A stretch of DNA of 60,038 bases from Chitinophagaceae bacterium (GTDB lineage: Bacteria; Bacteroidota; Bacteroidia; Chitinophagales; Chitinophagaceae). A program made the translations under genes and the position numbers. The number at the start of each line of letters is the position of its first letter. The first letter of the stretch is position 1. The notes beneath the pieces were generated by a model, which did not search any database, was not told where the DNA came from, and was given only the letters and a program-made list of their open reading frames with translations. Where the stretch lies: contig JAIXOJ010000123.1 in the NCBI GenBank assembly GCA_027486835.1, forward strand, positions 1 to 60,038, written 5' to 3'. This document shows, one piece after another, positions 47,290 through 55,126 of the stretch.

Positions 47290-48201
47290 TTATAATTCGT
47301 ATCCTAAATATGGACTGTCCCTATCGTTTGTTATGTTCCACCAAATGGCTCGGTAGAGTTGCTTGTTGTAAGACTTGTTGCCATTTTTATAATTATGCCA
47401 CATGTTTCTAGGTAAAACTAAAAACATATAATGACAATAAAACACCATCCGCTTGATAAAAGGTGCATTTCTTCTAGTAAACAGTATCCGATTTCTGTTC
47501 ATGAAATATTCTTTCAAAGCACTTTTCTTGCCTACAGAAACGGATTCTTTGTGGTAAATGGTCACTTTCATGTTCACCCAAGCCTCGAAGCCCCTTTGCT
47601 TGATGCGGTCGCACCAGTCTAGTTCTTCGTAGTACAAAAAATAGTTTTCGGCCATTAAACCCACTTTATCTATCGCTTCTCTTTTTACCATCATGGCAGC
47701 CCCGTGTACAAAACCTGTTTTACCGACCAGTTGGTCGTATTGCCCATTGTCTTTTTCAAACATGCCAATGCAACTATTTCTTGCGGTATAATAATTCATG
47801 GGGGTGTAGCCAGCATACTGAAGCGTGTCTGGCTCGTCAAAATATTTGATTTTGGGAGAAACCATCCCCACTTCTGGGTGAGTGTCTAAAATGCCTACCA
47901 AACCCTCAACCAACCCTTCTGTAATTTCCGTATCATTATTAATCAGGAATAAATAATCGCCTTTGGCAGCTTTAATTCCTAAGTTATTACCTCCCGCAAA
48001 TCCTAGATTGCTATTACTTCGAATGAAGGTAATACCTTGATATTTTAGTTTCCATTGTGGCACAGGGTTCACACTACTTGCATTATCTACCACGATGATT
48101 TCAAGATTTGCATAGGTATTTTTCAACGCTATGGATGCCAATAGCGCTTCGGTAATGTGACTGTGGTTAAAATTAACCGTAACAATTGATACTTTTTTCA
48201 C
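47290..48201 (-). CDS. Family 2 glycosyltransferase (rhamnosyltransferase-like)
   Basis: 303 residues starting at a GTG (48201). GT-A fold motifs: VSIVTVNFN at the N-terminus, IIVVDNASS, NSNLGFAGGNNLGI, and the DxD-type LFLINNDTEI. The acceptor-side region reads GFVHGAAMMVKREAIDKVG...FYYEELDWCDRIKQRG (ED motif), as in WbbL-type enzymes. It adds a sugar, often rhamnose, to a surface polysaccharide or LPS intermediate on the cytoplasmic side. It lies 86 bp after the GT14 gene on the same strand. Confidence 0.92.
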   Translation of the reverse strand: MKKVSIVTVNFNHSHITEALLASIALKNTYANLEIIVVDNASSVNPVPQWKLKYQGITFIRSNSNLGFAGGNNLGIKAAKGDYLFLINNDTEITEGLVEGLVGILDTHPEVGMVSPKIKYFDEPDTLQYAGYTPMNYYTARNSCIGMFEKDNGQYDQLVGKTGFVHGAAMMVKREAIDKVGLMAENYFLYYEELDWCDRIKQRGFEAWVNMKVTIYHKESVSVGKKSALKEYFMNRNRILFTRRNAPFIKRMVFYCHYMFLVLPRNMWHNYKNGNKSYNKQLYRAIWWNITNDRDSPYLGYEL

Positions 48202-48287
48202 CGCTTAAAAGTTAGTAAACACTCAGTTTTGGGGGGTTATAGGGGGGCAAATATCCCCTTTTGTACGTCAAGTTGTTTTAAATATCG

Positions 48288-49166
48288 TCACTCTTCTGGT
48301 TCAGGCGGTCTTTGACTGATTGCAATAGCCGCTTGCTCGTCTAAATAATCCAAAATTTGGGAATCTACCTGCGGATTAAACTTCCTTCCAAACAATTTTC
48401 CACTGTTGATTAGCTGCTCTTTATCAGCTATAGTAAAAGTTTTAGGGCTTGGTTTGCCTTCCGACCAATCTATGTATCTAAGGTTGTCGTTTACCAAATC
48501 GGAGCGGTAATCGGAATTGTATAAGATGGTTTGAAAAAATAGTTCGTCGCAACCCCAGGTTAGCCTAAAATAGGGTACTAATTTGGGATACTCTAACAGA
48601 TGCTCCGATATATAATTGGCGTGCAAAGAACTCATGGTAAACCATTGTGACCTGCCCACCGGTTTTAAATTATACGGTATTTTACGTTTAGGCAAAAACG
48701 CACTCACGATCCGTTCTACATAATGACTTCCTGGAAAAGGGGTGTTAGTAAAGAAATAATTTGTTAACCTCGTCTTGGCCTCTGTCCATTCGGTGGCTAC
48801 ATCCTTAAATTCTGTAAAAACTTTTCCTGGATTTTGTGCTAGGAAATCATGGATTGCGTAGGGATCTTTCAATGGGTAATCCTGCCCGCTTAATAGATTG
48901 ATGTAATCGTATCGTTTACCTTTTTGTAAAATGGTTTCAAAACCATTGAGTGTAGCTTCTACAATGCTATATCCACCCCAATACACTTTTTGCCTTGGGG
49001 TTACAAAATACACTTGACCCAATGCTTCCAACTCCATAAATGGTTGCATTGGCGATTTGGCATCTACATGGATAAAGAAATCGGCATGAGGATGTTGTAA
49101 ACTTTTTATCAGCCTTTTCAATTGTTCTGGGCCGTTGTGTACTAAAATCAAATGGGCAATTCTCAT
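48288..49166 (-). CDS. Family 14 glycosyltransferase (core-2/I-branching, beta-1,6-GlcNAc-transferase-like)
   Basis: 292 residues. Signature sequences of bacterial GT14 proteins: MRIAHLILVHNGPEQLKRLI, ADFFIHVDAKS, VYWGGYSIVEATL, YDYINLLSGQDYPLK, GRSQWFTMS and TWGCDELFFQTIL. No transmembrane segment is seen, so a cytoplasmic or peripheral enzyme. It probably acts with the neighbouring GT2 and GT8 genes on a surface glycan. Family membership is clear; donor and acceptor are not. Confidence 0.92.
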   Translation of the reverse strand: MRIAHLILVHNGPEQLKRLIKSLQHPHADFFIHVDAKSPMQPFMELEALGQVYFVTPRQKVYWGGYSIVEATLNGFETILQKGKRYDYINLLSGQDYPLKDPYAIHDFLAQNPGKVFTEFKDVATEWTEAKTRLTNYFFTNTPFPGSHYVERIVSAFLPKRKIPYNLKPVGRSQWFTMSSLHANYISEHLLEYPKLVPYFRLTWGCDELFFQTILYNSDYRSDLVNDNLRYIDWSEGKPSPKTFTIADKEQLINSGKLFGRKFNPQVDSQILDYLDEQAAIAISQRPPEPEE

Positions 49167-49336
49167 GAAATGCAGTTGTATTGTTCCTTATCTATGATGT
49201 GATGGGTATCAAACTGGGTTATTACGTTCTGATGCTTAGGATTGTTGCTAAGGGGAACAAATGGCGGTAGTTCTCCGCTCCCACCTAAATACTAACCACA
49301 GCATACTCAAAACCCAGTTATTAGCGAAGTGAGATC

Positions 49337-50227
49337 TTACACCATCTTACGCAACTTTTCTAGAATGTTTTTTATCTTCTTCCAATACCTGGAGGACTCT
49401 CCAATGGGTCGGAAGTTTTTCCAAGCGGTTTGCTGTAGGTATTGATAAAATATCTTTTTAAAATCTTGGTTAAACTGGTACGATTGGTATATCGGCTTTC
49501 GTTCCACAAAATGAATCAAATGAGGCGGTTCTGTGGGGTCTATTGTAGAAAAATGATTCCACAGAGGGCTTAGTTCTAGCCAATTGTTGGCCAGCACCAC
49601 ATTCAGCCCATATTGATCGGGATAGTTCGCAAATTTTTTATTGTCTTCTATGCACTTGATTATTTTGGTGGTAATATCATTGGCGCGCCATTCTTTGGTA
49701 TTCATGAGCAACAATCCAGTATTAAAATATCGGGTGGTACCGGGTAGCCCAAGTTCTTGGTAATTCATCACCCCACCCCATGAATTGTCAAACGTAATAA
49801 TTCGGGGATCCAACACCGCCGCTACAATTCGCTTGCCTAAATCATTTTCAAAAAGGGTGGTAATGTCGTGCTGCACAATCATGTCCACGTCTAAGTACAA
49901 CACTTCCTCCACCGTTTCTGGTATGAAATAAGGAATGAACAAGCGCATGTAAATATTGAGTGGATAAGAACTCCTGTCTAGCGGCAATTGCATCCCTTCT
50001 GGAATTACTTCCGCCATCTTTTGCCAATAAAGCGTGGTAATGGATGCGTCTACAGAATCTTGCAACTTCTTTTTATTGTCAGCCGATACATGGTCTTCAA
50101 TTACGTACACATTAATCGGTTGACCTTTCCGCAGGTTGGCCTCTATAGACTTGATAAGAGCCGCCAACAGTATCAGATAATGGTTGTCACTAGCCACAAC
50201 AACCGTTAAGGGAGCATTTTTATACAT
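49337..50227 (-). CDS. Family 8 glycosyltransferase (LgtC/glycogenin-like)
   Basis: 296 residues. GT8 motifs: LTVVVASDNHYLILLAALI, the metal-binding DxD in EVLYLDVDMIVQHDI, TRYFNTGLLLMN, PDQYGLNVVLANNW and the C-terminal LIHFVERKPI. GT8 enzymes are retaining galactosyl- or glucosyltransferases acting on LPS or glycans. It is first of the three co-directional glycosyltransferase genes (170 bp before the GT14 gene). Its start is about 50 bp from a 207-bp duplicated element, at the boundary of the cassette-like region. Confidence 0.93.
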   Translation of the reverse strand: MYKNAPLTVVVASDNHYLILLAALIKSIEANLRKGQPINVYVIEDHVSADNKKKLQDSVDASITTLYWQKMAEVIPEGMQLPLDRSSYPLNIYMRLFIPYFIPETVEEVLYLDVDMIVQHDITTLFENDLGKRIVAAVLDPRIITFDNSWGGVMNYQELGLPGTTRYFNTGLLLMNTKEWRANDITTKIIKCIEDNKKFANYPDQYGLNVVLANNWLELSPLWNHFSTIDPTEPPHLIHFVERKPIYQSYQFNQDFKKIFYQYLQQTAWKNFRPIGESSRYWKKIKNILEKLRKMV

Positions 50228-50273
50228 ATCGCATTGTCAAATTGAAATAAAAAGGAGGGGGAAATAATTTTGG

Positions 50274-50480
50274 TCTAATCGATTTTTACCACCACCGTTC
50301 AAATATAGCTGCCTACGGTTAATTGGTATGATTATGTGCTTTGTTTGGTAAAAAATGGTTATCAACCAAAGGTATCCTCCAATTAAAAACTAAATAAGAT
50401 AATGCTCCATTTACTGCATTGGTTTCGTTCAACTAGGTTTTAATTGCATGTCCTACGGATGCAACGAAAACCTAGTTATT
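50274..50480. repeat. 207-bp direct repeat, copy 1, ending in a 47-bp hairpin
   Basis: Nearly identical (by eye about 95%) to 51804-52013. It starts TCTAATCGATTTTTACCACC and ends in the palindrome AACTAGGTTTT...AAAACCTAGTT (50431-50477), an 11-bp outer stem, a 2x2 mismatch and an inner TTGCAT/ATGCAA stem. Read on the minus strand the hairpin begins 15 bp after the lipoprotein stop codon. Its outer end reads GTTGAAC, which fits the integron core-site consensus GTTRRRY. Confidence 0.88.
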
Positions 50481-50491
50481 ATCGGTAGTTT

Positions 50492-51067
50492 TTATTTCGT
50501 TGTATGTCCTGCCAAACACCTTGTCCCGTCTTTTAGTAATTCTGACTCGATACCATACAAAATCATGTTTACTCCAACGGGGCTGTTCTGTTGAAAAAAT
50601 TGTTTTTTGGTTTCGTCCGAATATGTTTCTGTTACATTTTTTAATCTTGTTTTAGTCGTGTCGGCTAAGGCAATGTCGATTGTCAATGAATATGAATGAT
50701 TAACATTTGCAAAAATGCTGTCTCCAATTCCATCATACAAAAACATCTGTCTAATTAATCCTATATTCTTGGTATCCATATCATCAAGTTTATCCATAAA
50801 TTTTCGTAAGCTGTCAATATACAGATACGTCTTAGTTACTCTTGAATACAGATCGATAACCTTAGTTGTTAATAAGCTGTCGTTTGATTGTTTTAGCATT
50901 AGGTTAAAGGACTTTTTAAAGTCTGATTTAGCGTTAGAAATATCCGCGTCCATTTCTAATTTAGCATCTTTCACACCGCTGTCCACTTTATTTTTTAGTT
51001 GTTCATTAAAGTTGCAGCCAATTAAAGGTGTCAAAATTGTCAATATGATAAGTGTTTGTATTGTCAT
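50492..51067 (-). CDS. Putative lipoprotein of unknown function (cassette-like region)
   Basis: 191 residues from the ATG at 51067, directly followed by a lipoprotein signal (LTILTPLIGC, Cys about 18). The open frame up to 51160 encodes only translated spacer repeat and is excluded. The mature part is helical (DSGVKDAKLEMDADISNAKS; YIDSLRKFMDKLDDMDTKN) with a closing QQNSPVGVNMILYGIESELL. There is a faint resemblance to the N-terminal helices of the GldM motor family, too weak to call. It is flanked on both sides by repeated palindromic spacers. Confidence 0.72.
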   Translation of the reverse strand: MTIQTLIILTILTPLIGCNFNEQLKNKVDSGVKDAKLEMDADISNAKSDFKKSFNLMLKQSNDSLLTTKVIDLYSRVTKTYLYIDSLRKFMDKLDDMDTKNIGLIRQMFLYDGIGDSIFANVNHSYSLTIDIALADTTKTRLKNVTETYSDETKKQFFQQNSPVGVNMILYGIESELLKDGTRCLAGHTTK

Positions 51068-51329
51068 TTGCTTTTTGTTAAAATAACAGCTAACGAAAAA
51101 GGCTTGGCGTGTGGGGTATTTGCATTTTACCAGCCCATAACCAAAACCCAATGATTGCAATATTGCGGATGTTTAATTCAAATGCTCAATTTTCACACCC
51201 TATGGATAAAGTTGAAAGAAGGTTATATTTCCTGAAAAAACACAAATTAAATGGGATTTGGAAATCCCATTTATCTGTTCAGACGACATGCCCTGCGGAA
51301 TATGTCGTCCAGTGTAGTTTTTTAAACAA
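51068..51329. repeat. Composite palindromic spacer (attC-like half-site plus repeat B, copy 1)
   Basis: 51089-51109 (GCTAACGAAAAAGGCTTGGCG) is the half-site motif shared with 53919-53939, 55155-55174 and, more loosely, 56117-56139. It is followed by CAGCCCATAACC and then repeat B: GATTGCAATATTGCGG (51153 on), CACCCTATGGATAAAG, a GGGATTTGGAAATCCC hairpin near 51252-51268, and a GACGACATGCCC...ATGTCGTC hairpin near 51281-51310. Other copies of repeat B are at 53131, 55198, 56181 and 56358. Confidence 0.75.
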
Positions 51330-51713
51330 TTAATCTTGTCGAACGCCTTTTAACTTTCCATCTTTGAACTCTATGTTTAAATCTGAGTAGTAGTTATTTT
51401 TTAGCTTATAACCCCAAATTTCGTAAGCGGTACTTTCAATTGAATGTAAATCAACTTTGTCAGCTTTCCCAACAAGAATCTGAACGGAATCCTTTAGCAT
51501 ACCCGTATGCAATGTGACATTTCCTTTCTTACCTTTCACTTCTATAAATTGAATGTCAGGATCTTGGTTTAGATTTTCAAGATTGTGGGATAGTTTTTCA
51601 ATAAGTTCTTTTTTCAATTGTTCTTTTACAGAATTTTCCGTCCTAAAACCGATTGCATAAAGGAGTAAAGCTCCTGCAAGCATACCTCCGATAAAAATTA
51701 AAAATTGTTTCAT
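51330..51713 (-). CDS. Small membrane-anchored protein of unknown function
   Basis: 127 residues. One N-terminal transmembrane helix (about 4-22, FLIFIGGMLAGALLLYAIGF), then a charged helix (SVKEQLKKELIEKLSHNLEN) and a beta-rich C-terminal domain. No family was recognised. Flanked by repeat-rich spacers, with all neighbours on the same strand, as expected for one member of a cassette-like array. Confidence 0.68.
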   Translation of the reverse strand: MKQFLIFIGGMLAGALLLYAIGFRTENSVKEQLKKELIEKLSHNLENLNQDPDIQFIEVKGKKGNVTLHTGMLKDSVQILVGKADKVDLHSIESTAYEIWGYKLKNNYYSDLNIEFKDGKLKGVRQD

Positions 51714-52028
51714 AAATATAGTATTTATTATTTAAGTTAGGTGAATTCTCCACGTTGTCAAATTTCTAGGCGACATGCCCTGCGAAACATGTTGCGCAGC
51801 GGATCTAATCGATTTTTACCACCACCGTTCAAATATAGCTGCCTACGGTTAATTGGTATGATTATGTGCTTTGTTTGGTAAAAAATGGTTATCAGCCAAG
51901 GTTATCCTCCAATTAAAAATCAAATAGGATAATGCTCCATTTCCTGCATTGGTTTCTTGCAACTAGGTTTTTAATTGCATGTCCTACGGATGCAACGAAA
52001 ACCTAGTTATTGTGAGCAGTTTATAGGC
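51714..52028. repeat. Spacer with 207-bp direct repeat, copy 2, and partial repeat B
   Basis: The 207-bp element occupies about 51804-52013, with its hairpin at 51961-52008 (AACTAGGTTTTT...AAAACCTAGTT). Just before it (about 51770-51800), GGCGACATGCCCTGCGAAACATGTTGCG is a diverged copy of the repeat-B hairpin. On the minus strand the hairpin starts about 20 bp after the stop codon of the 50-residue gene. Confidence 0.8.
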
Positions 52029-52181
52029 TTAGGCTACTTTGATTTTGCCTTCTCGGATTTCTTGCATAAATTTTTTCTTTTCAGCCAATGACATTCCCTC
52101 CATCATTTTAGCCATTTTTTCTTTTATGGCTCTGAAAAATGAAACGCTGTCAAATGTTTTTGTCTCTTTAGTTGTTGTCAT
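52029..52181 (-). CDS. Small protein, candidate antitoxin partner of the PIN-domain protein
   Basis: 50 residues, ATG at 52181, stop at 52029. It is charged and helical (AIKEKMAKMMEGMSLAEKKK; FMQEIREGKIKVA). Its start overlaps the end of the upstream PIN gene by 14 bp, so translation is probably coupled. An antitoxin role is inferred from this coupling. The order (toxin first, partner second) is opposite to most VapBC loci. Base composition and spacing match a real short gene. Confidence 0.6.
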   Translation of the reverse strand: MTTTKETKTFDSVSFFRAIKEKMAKMMEGMSLAEKKKFMQEIREGKIKVA

Positions 52182-52632
52182 TTTTTAAAAATTCTAATGG
52201 TGAACGAATGTCTATTAATGGATAACCTAAACGCAAATTGATTGAATTGAACATTTTAATTTTGTCGAAGTTTACAACATGCTTAAAGTTCCAACTGATT
52301 AAACAGTCTAAACGATTAACAGAAGCTAATGCAATATGGTAAGCGTCATTCTCACTTGCTTTTCCTAAAGCCCTTTCAGTTATATAAGTTTGTGTCAATA
52401 CCTCAACCTCTTCATCAATTTCAATGTGTTTGATACAGTCATTCGGAATTAAGTTTTTTACAGATTTTATGTGTTCAGGAGCGAATTCAAGTTCAGTTTC
52501 ATTAACCTCTGAAAAATAAACTATAAAATCTTTATTGACTATTCTCTCAAATAGCTGTTTAGTTGGCACTTCAAATTCAGTGTCATAATAGCCGCCAATA
52601 ACAGATGTATCAATATAAATACGTTGTTTCAT
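52168..52632 (-). CDS. PIN-domain protein (probable toxin ribonuclease)
   Basis: 154 residues. PIN-fold acidic motifs: IYIDTSVIGGYYD at the N-terminus (first Asp), EVNETELE (second acid), ASENDAYHIALASVN and CLISWNFKHVVN near the C-terminus. These residues coordinate Mg2+ for RNA cleavage in VapC-type toxins. The length is close to the stand-alone PIN family. It overlaps the 50-residue downstream gene by 14 bp, which is probably its partner. Such pairs are frequent in chromosomal cassette arrays, where they may stabilise the array. Confidence 0.85.
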   Translation of the reverse strand: MKQRIYIDTSVIGGYYDTEFEVPTKQLFERIVNKDFIVYFSEVNETELEFAPEHIKSVKNLIPNDCIKHIEIDEEVEVLTQTYITERALGKASENDAYHIALASVNRLDCLISWNFKHVVNFDKIKMFNSINLRLGYPLIDIRSPLEFLKNDNN

Positions 52633-52723
52633 ATTTTGGTAAAAGTACCAAATTCCATTTAACTTCTAGCGAAATAGAAAGTGTATTTAATTACGATTTC
52701 CCCAACAAATTTGACGAACCAAA

Positions 52724-53142
52724 TCAACCCCTGTTTTTACTATTGTCAACCAACTGCCAACTATTATCAAACTTTTTATAAGTAAGTTCACCTTTTTTGG
52801 GTCCGTCAATATTTCTCTCTACCATTTTACCCATTGGCGTTACATTGGTAGATTTTAACTAAATCTTACTGTCGCTGTTTCTTGGTTTTAATTAATAGCT
52901 ATACCCGTAATTGCACCGAAGTATATGTCAAGTGTTTTGAAAGTAAGAGCGCTTGTTCCATACATAGGGTCATTCCCAGTGCCTACTAAATATTGTTTTC
53001 CCATGTCGGTAACACTTAAAGAATAACCATATAAACAACTATCAGATTTAGTTAAGTACACAGCCTGTTCTAATTCGCCACTTACATCGCCAAAACCTCC
53101 AGTTCCAGCAACTTTCTTAGCATTCCGTCTGCCCATAACCAA
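52724..53142 (-). pseudogene. Decayed gene fragment fused to repeat sequence
   Basis: Minus-strand 52888-53142 encodes up to 84 residues (GELEQAVYLTKSDSC...TFKTLDIYFGAITGIAIN). Past its stop, frameshifted sequence resumes with coding character: ETATVRFS, then KSTNVTPMGKMVERNIDG and KKGELTYKKFDNSWQLV, ending at a TGA at 52724. The pieces read as consecutive parts of one C-terminal domain. The 5' end runs into repeat B (GCCCATAACCAAAGCCCAATG at about 53130), so the true N-terminus is missing. I interpret it as a truncated, frameshifted remnant. The family was not recognised. Confidence 0.5.
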
Positions 53143-53268
53143 AGCCCAATGATTGCAATATTGCGGATGTTTTATTCATACACCAAATTTATGACCTTGA
53201 GCCCGAACTGAAGCACAATTACGAACAAATGCTCTGGCAATATTCGTCAAGCCACAATAATACCAAAC
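53131..53268. repeat. Repeat B, copy 2 (diverged)
   Basis: Starts GCCCATAACCAAAGCCCAATG, then GATTGCAATATTGCGGATG and TTATTCATACACCAAATTTATG, matching the spacers at 51132, 55190 and 56358. The second half (AGCCCGAACTGAAGCACAA) is diverged and lacks the later hairpins. It lies between the start of the gene remnant and the stop of the next gene. Confidence 0.75.
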
Positions 53269-53868
53269 CTAATGTTTGTTGCTGCCTTTCGCCATTTCAT
53301 TAAGTCTAAATAATTCGTGTCCTTTTCTCATTCTCAAAATTTCAATGTTTTCGAAATAATTCAAACCTGCAAGTCCTGTCCCATTATTGGCAACTGTTGT
53401 TTCAGTTATGAAATATCCATTGTCAAGCTCTAAAAGTCCTTTTTCAAAATTGTCAGTCCATAAAAAGTCTACTATAATTCTATTTTGTAAATACTTTAAT
53501 TTGTTTTCTCTGTATTCAACCTTATATTGTTTATTTTCTTTAATTTCTATATCTTGTCCAAAAAATTGTTTTAGTCTGCCCCAAATTGAAGTCTTTCGTT
53601 TTTGATTGTTTTTAGCAATTTCTCCAATTGATTTCTGTGCTTTGTTAACGTGATAAATTGGGTAGTCAGATAAGTCTTTAAATAAACTTTCAGCATTATT
53701 ATCAAGGTCTTTAAGCCAAACGTCCTCACTTTCACCGTAGGGAATATCAATGATAATTTCATTGTCAAGTTCGATAAAACATTCTCCTTTGTCTAAACCA
53801 TAATTTTCATACTCAACTTTTGAGTAAATGTTAGTTATTGTTTTACCAATTAGTTCTTGAATTAACAT
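53269..53868 (-). CDS. Uncharacterised protein (cassette-like region)
   Basis: 199 residues from the ATG at 53868. The open frame to 53958 is rejected because its first 30 codons are translated attC-like spacer. Predicted soluble: MLIQELIGKTITNIYSKVEY, GECFIELDNEIIIDIPYGES, a basic linker (NNQKRKTSIWGRLKQFFG), then LELDNGYFITETTVANNGTG. No signal peptide or membrane helix. I do not recognise the family. Confidence 0.7.
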   Translation of the reverse strand: MLIQELIGKTITNIYSKVEYENYGLDKGECFIELDNEIIIDIPYGESEDVWLKDLDNNAESLFKDLSDYPIYHVNKAQKSIGEIAKNNQKRKTSIWGRLKQFFGQDIEIKENKQYKVEYRENKLKYLQNRIIVDFLWTDNFEKGLLELDNGYFITETTVANNGTGLAGLNYFENIEILRMRKGHELFRLNEMAKGSNKH

Positions 53869-53918
53869 CAATATTTCATTTTGTTTCTTTAAGGCAGAAT
53901 GTGTCCAACAAGGTAGCA

Positions 53919-54046
53919 GCTCACGAAAAAGGCTCGGCGTTTGTTGTGGAATTAGCATTACGTCAGCCGATACACAAAGCCTAGAATAAAGTTGATGCTG
54001 AACTTTACGGTCACGCTACACTTTTGCCGAACCTTTTGTTGTTAGC
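53919..54046 (-). repeat. attC-like imperfect inverted repeat
   Basis: On the minus strand, GCTAACAACAAAAGGTTCGG (downstream of the DUF6688-like stop codon, 54026-54046) pairs with the complement of GCTCACGAAAAAGGCTCGG (53919-53939). The outer boxes are GGCTAAC and GTGAGC; the inner boxes GGTTCGGC and GCCGAGCC differ by one extra base. This is the layout of integron attC sites (R''-L''...L'-R' with an extrahelical base and a long variable terminal structure, here about 85 nt). The total span is about 128 bp. The core GTGAGCT deviates from GTTRRRY. Confidence 0.6.
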
Positions 54047-54049
54047 CGT

Positions 54050-55126
54050 TCAATGTCTGCCAATTTGTTGTCTGTCAGTGTTACTTAAATACTGTTTTGC
54101 AATTCTATTTTCTGGTTTCCTGTCAAATGTGTAAAGTGTCAATAAGAAAAACCATTCAAGTGGTTTCATTAAAATATAAATGAAGTCAGAGACAAACTTA
54201 TTATTAAAAATATTATAATACCTATGAATAACGTTTCCCACTTTATTATAATGTCGCCTAAAAAAAAAAAAAAAAAAAGGTAGCTTGTCTTGGATTAAAT
54301 CCTCAAAAGCATTTGAAATAAGCAATTGTCTGTTGCAAATAATATTGTGTCCATTTCTAACGCCTCTTCTTTGCGGTTTAACAATTATGCTATGCCCGTT
54401 TGCAGCAACTGAACAAAGATAATGTCCGCCACATTGAACATTGTCACACTTGTAATCCCATTGTGAAAAACCGTGTTTGTAAGTATCTGTAAATGCTCTA
54501 ATAATTGAGTCCGGCTTTTGTCCTACTAATAAAAGGATTGCTGTAATTATTACTAGGATTGGTAAACAGAGAATAAAAATTATTGGAAACTTTACAATTG
54601 GTTTAAGTTTTAAAATCTGCCAAGCAAAACTTTCTAACTTGCTTTTTGGACCGTTTTCTAATTCTTGAGATTGCTCAATAAAAGATTTTTGGTTTTTAAC
54701 GAGAGCTAGCATAGATAGGAGTATAATTGACAAATTACCTATTAAAGCAAAGAAAGAATCTTTAGTTTGGATGGCAATAAAAATATTTAGTACAATTCCA
54801 ATAATCAAGAAACTGTTTATTAGAATTTCTAAAACAGGCGTCGATATTTGTTTACGATAGCTTGAAAAGAAATATGCAATTATGCAAAGTAGTACAATAA
54901 CCAAAATTGTTGGTTGATGTTCTGGAGAAAATGCTGCACTATCTCCACAACAATCATTTTTGGTTTCAAGCGATACATACAAATAAGGTAAAATAAAAAA
55001 AGCTCCAATTTCAGCTAATCTTAGTAAAGCAATATTTACAATTCGTCTTCCTGTAATTAAAAAAGCAATGAAATCAATAACTGATATAATTGTTGGAAAT
55101 ATTAGAAGAAATAAAAAAAGTATCAT
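54050..55126 (-). CDS. DUF6688-like membrane protein with a 19-base homopolymer
   Basis: 358 residues from the ATG at 55126; the frame to 55192 begins in spacer repeat and is excluded. Five or so hydrophobic segments occupy residues 1-200. The C-terminal domain reads SQWDYKCDNVQCGGHYLCSV, GHNIICNRQLLISNAFEDLI and DFIYILMKPLEWFFLLTLY, which I associate with DUF6688. A run of 19 A on the plus strand (54260-54278) encodes Lys-free FFFFFF followed by RRHY. At this length the frame is intact, but a change of one base would truncate the last 70 residues. The function is unknown. Confidence 0.75.
   Translation of the reverse strand: MILFLFLLIFPTIISVIDFIAFLITGRRIVNIALLRLAEIGAFFILPYLYVSLETKNDCCGDSAAFSPEHQPTILVIVLLCIIAYFFSSYRKQISTPVLEILINSFLIIGIVLNIFIAIQTKDSFFALIGNLSIILLSMLALVKNQKSFIEQSQELENGPKSKLESFAWQILKLKPIVKFPIIFILCLPILVIITAILLLVGQKPDSIIRAFTDTYKHGFSQWDYKCDNVQCGGHYLCSVAANGHSIIVKPQRRGVRNGHNIICNRQLLISNAFEDLIQDKLPFFFFFFRRHYNKVGNVIHRYYNIFNNKFVSDFIYILMKPLEWFFLLTLYTFDRKPENRIAKQYLSNTDRQQIGRH

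Noticed and set aside
50492-51160. Homology of the lipoprotein to the GldM motor protein of T9SS
   Set aside because: Only a vague helical pattern and a NSPV-like phrase agree; the lipobox and length do not fit GldM.
50274-52013. 207-bp repeats as an insertion sequence or MITE
   Set aside because: No transposase, no terminal inverted repeats at both ends and no target duplication visible; the hairpin sits at one end only and tracks stop codons.
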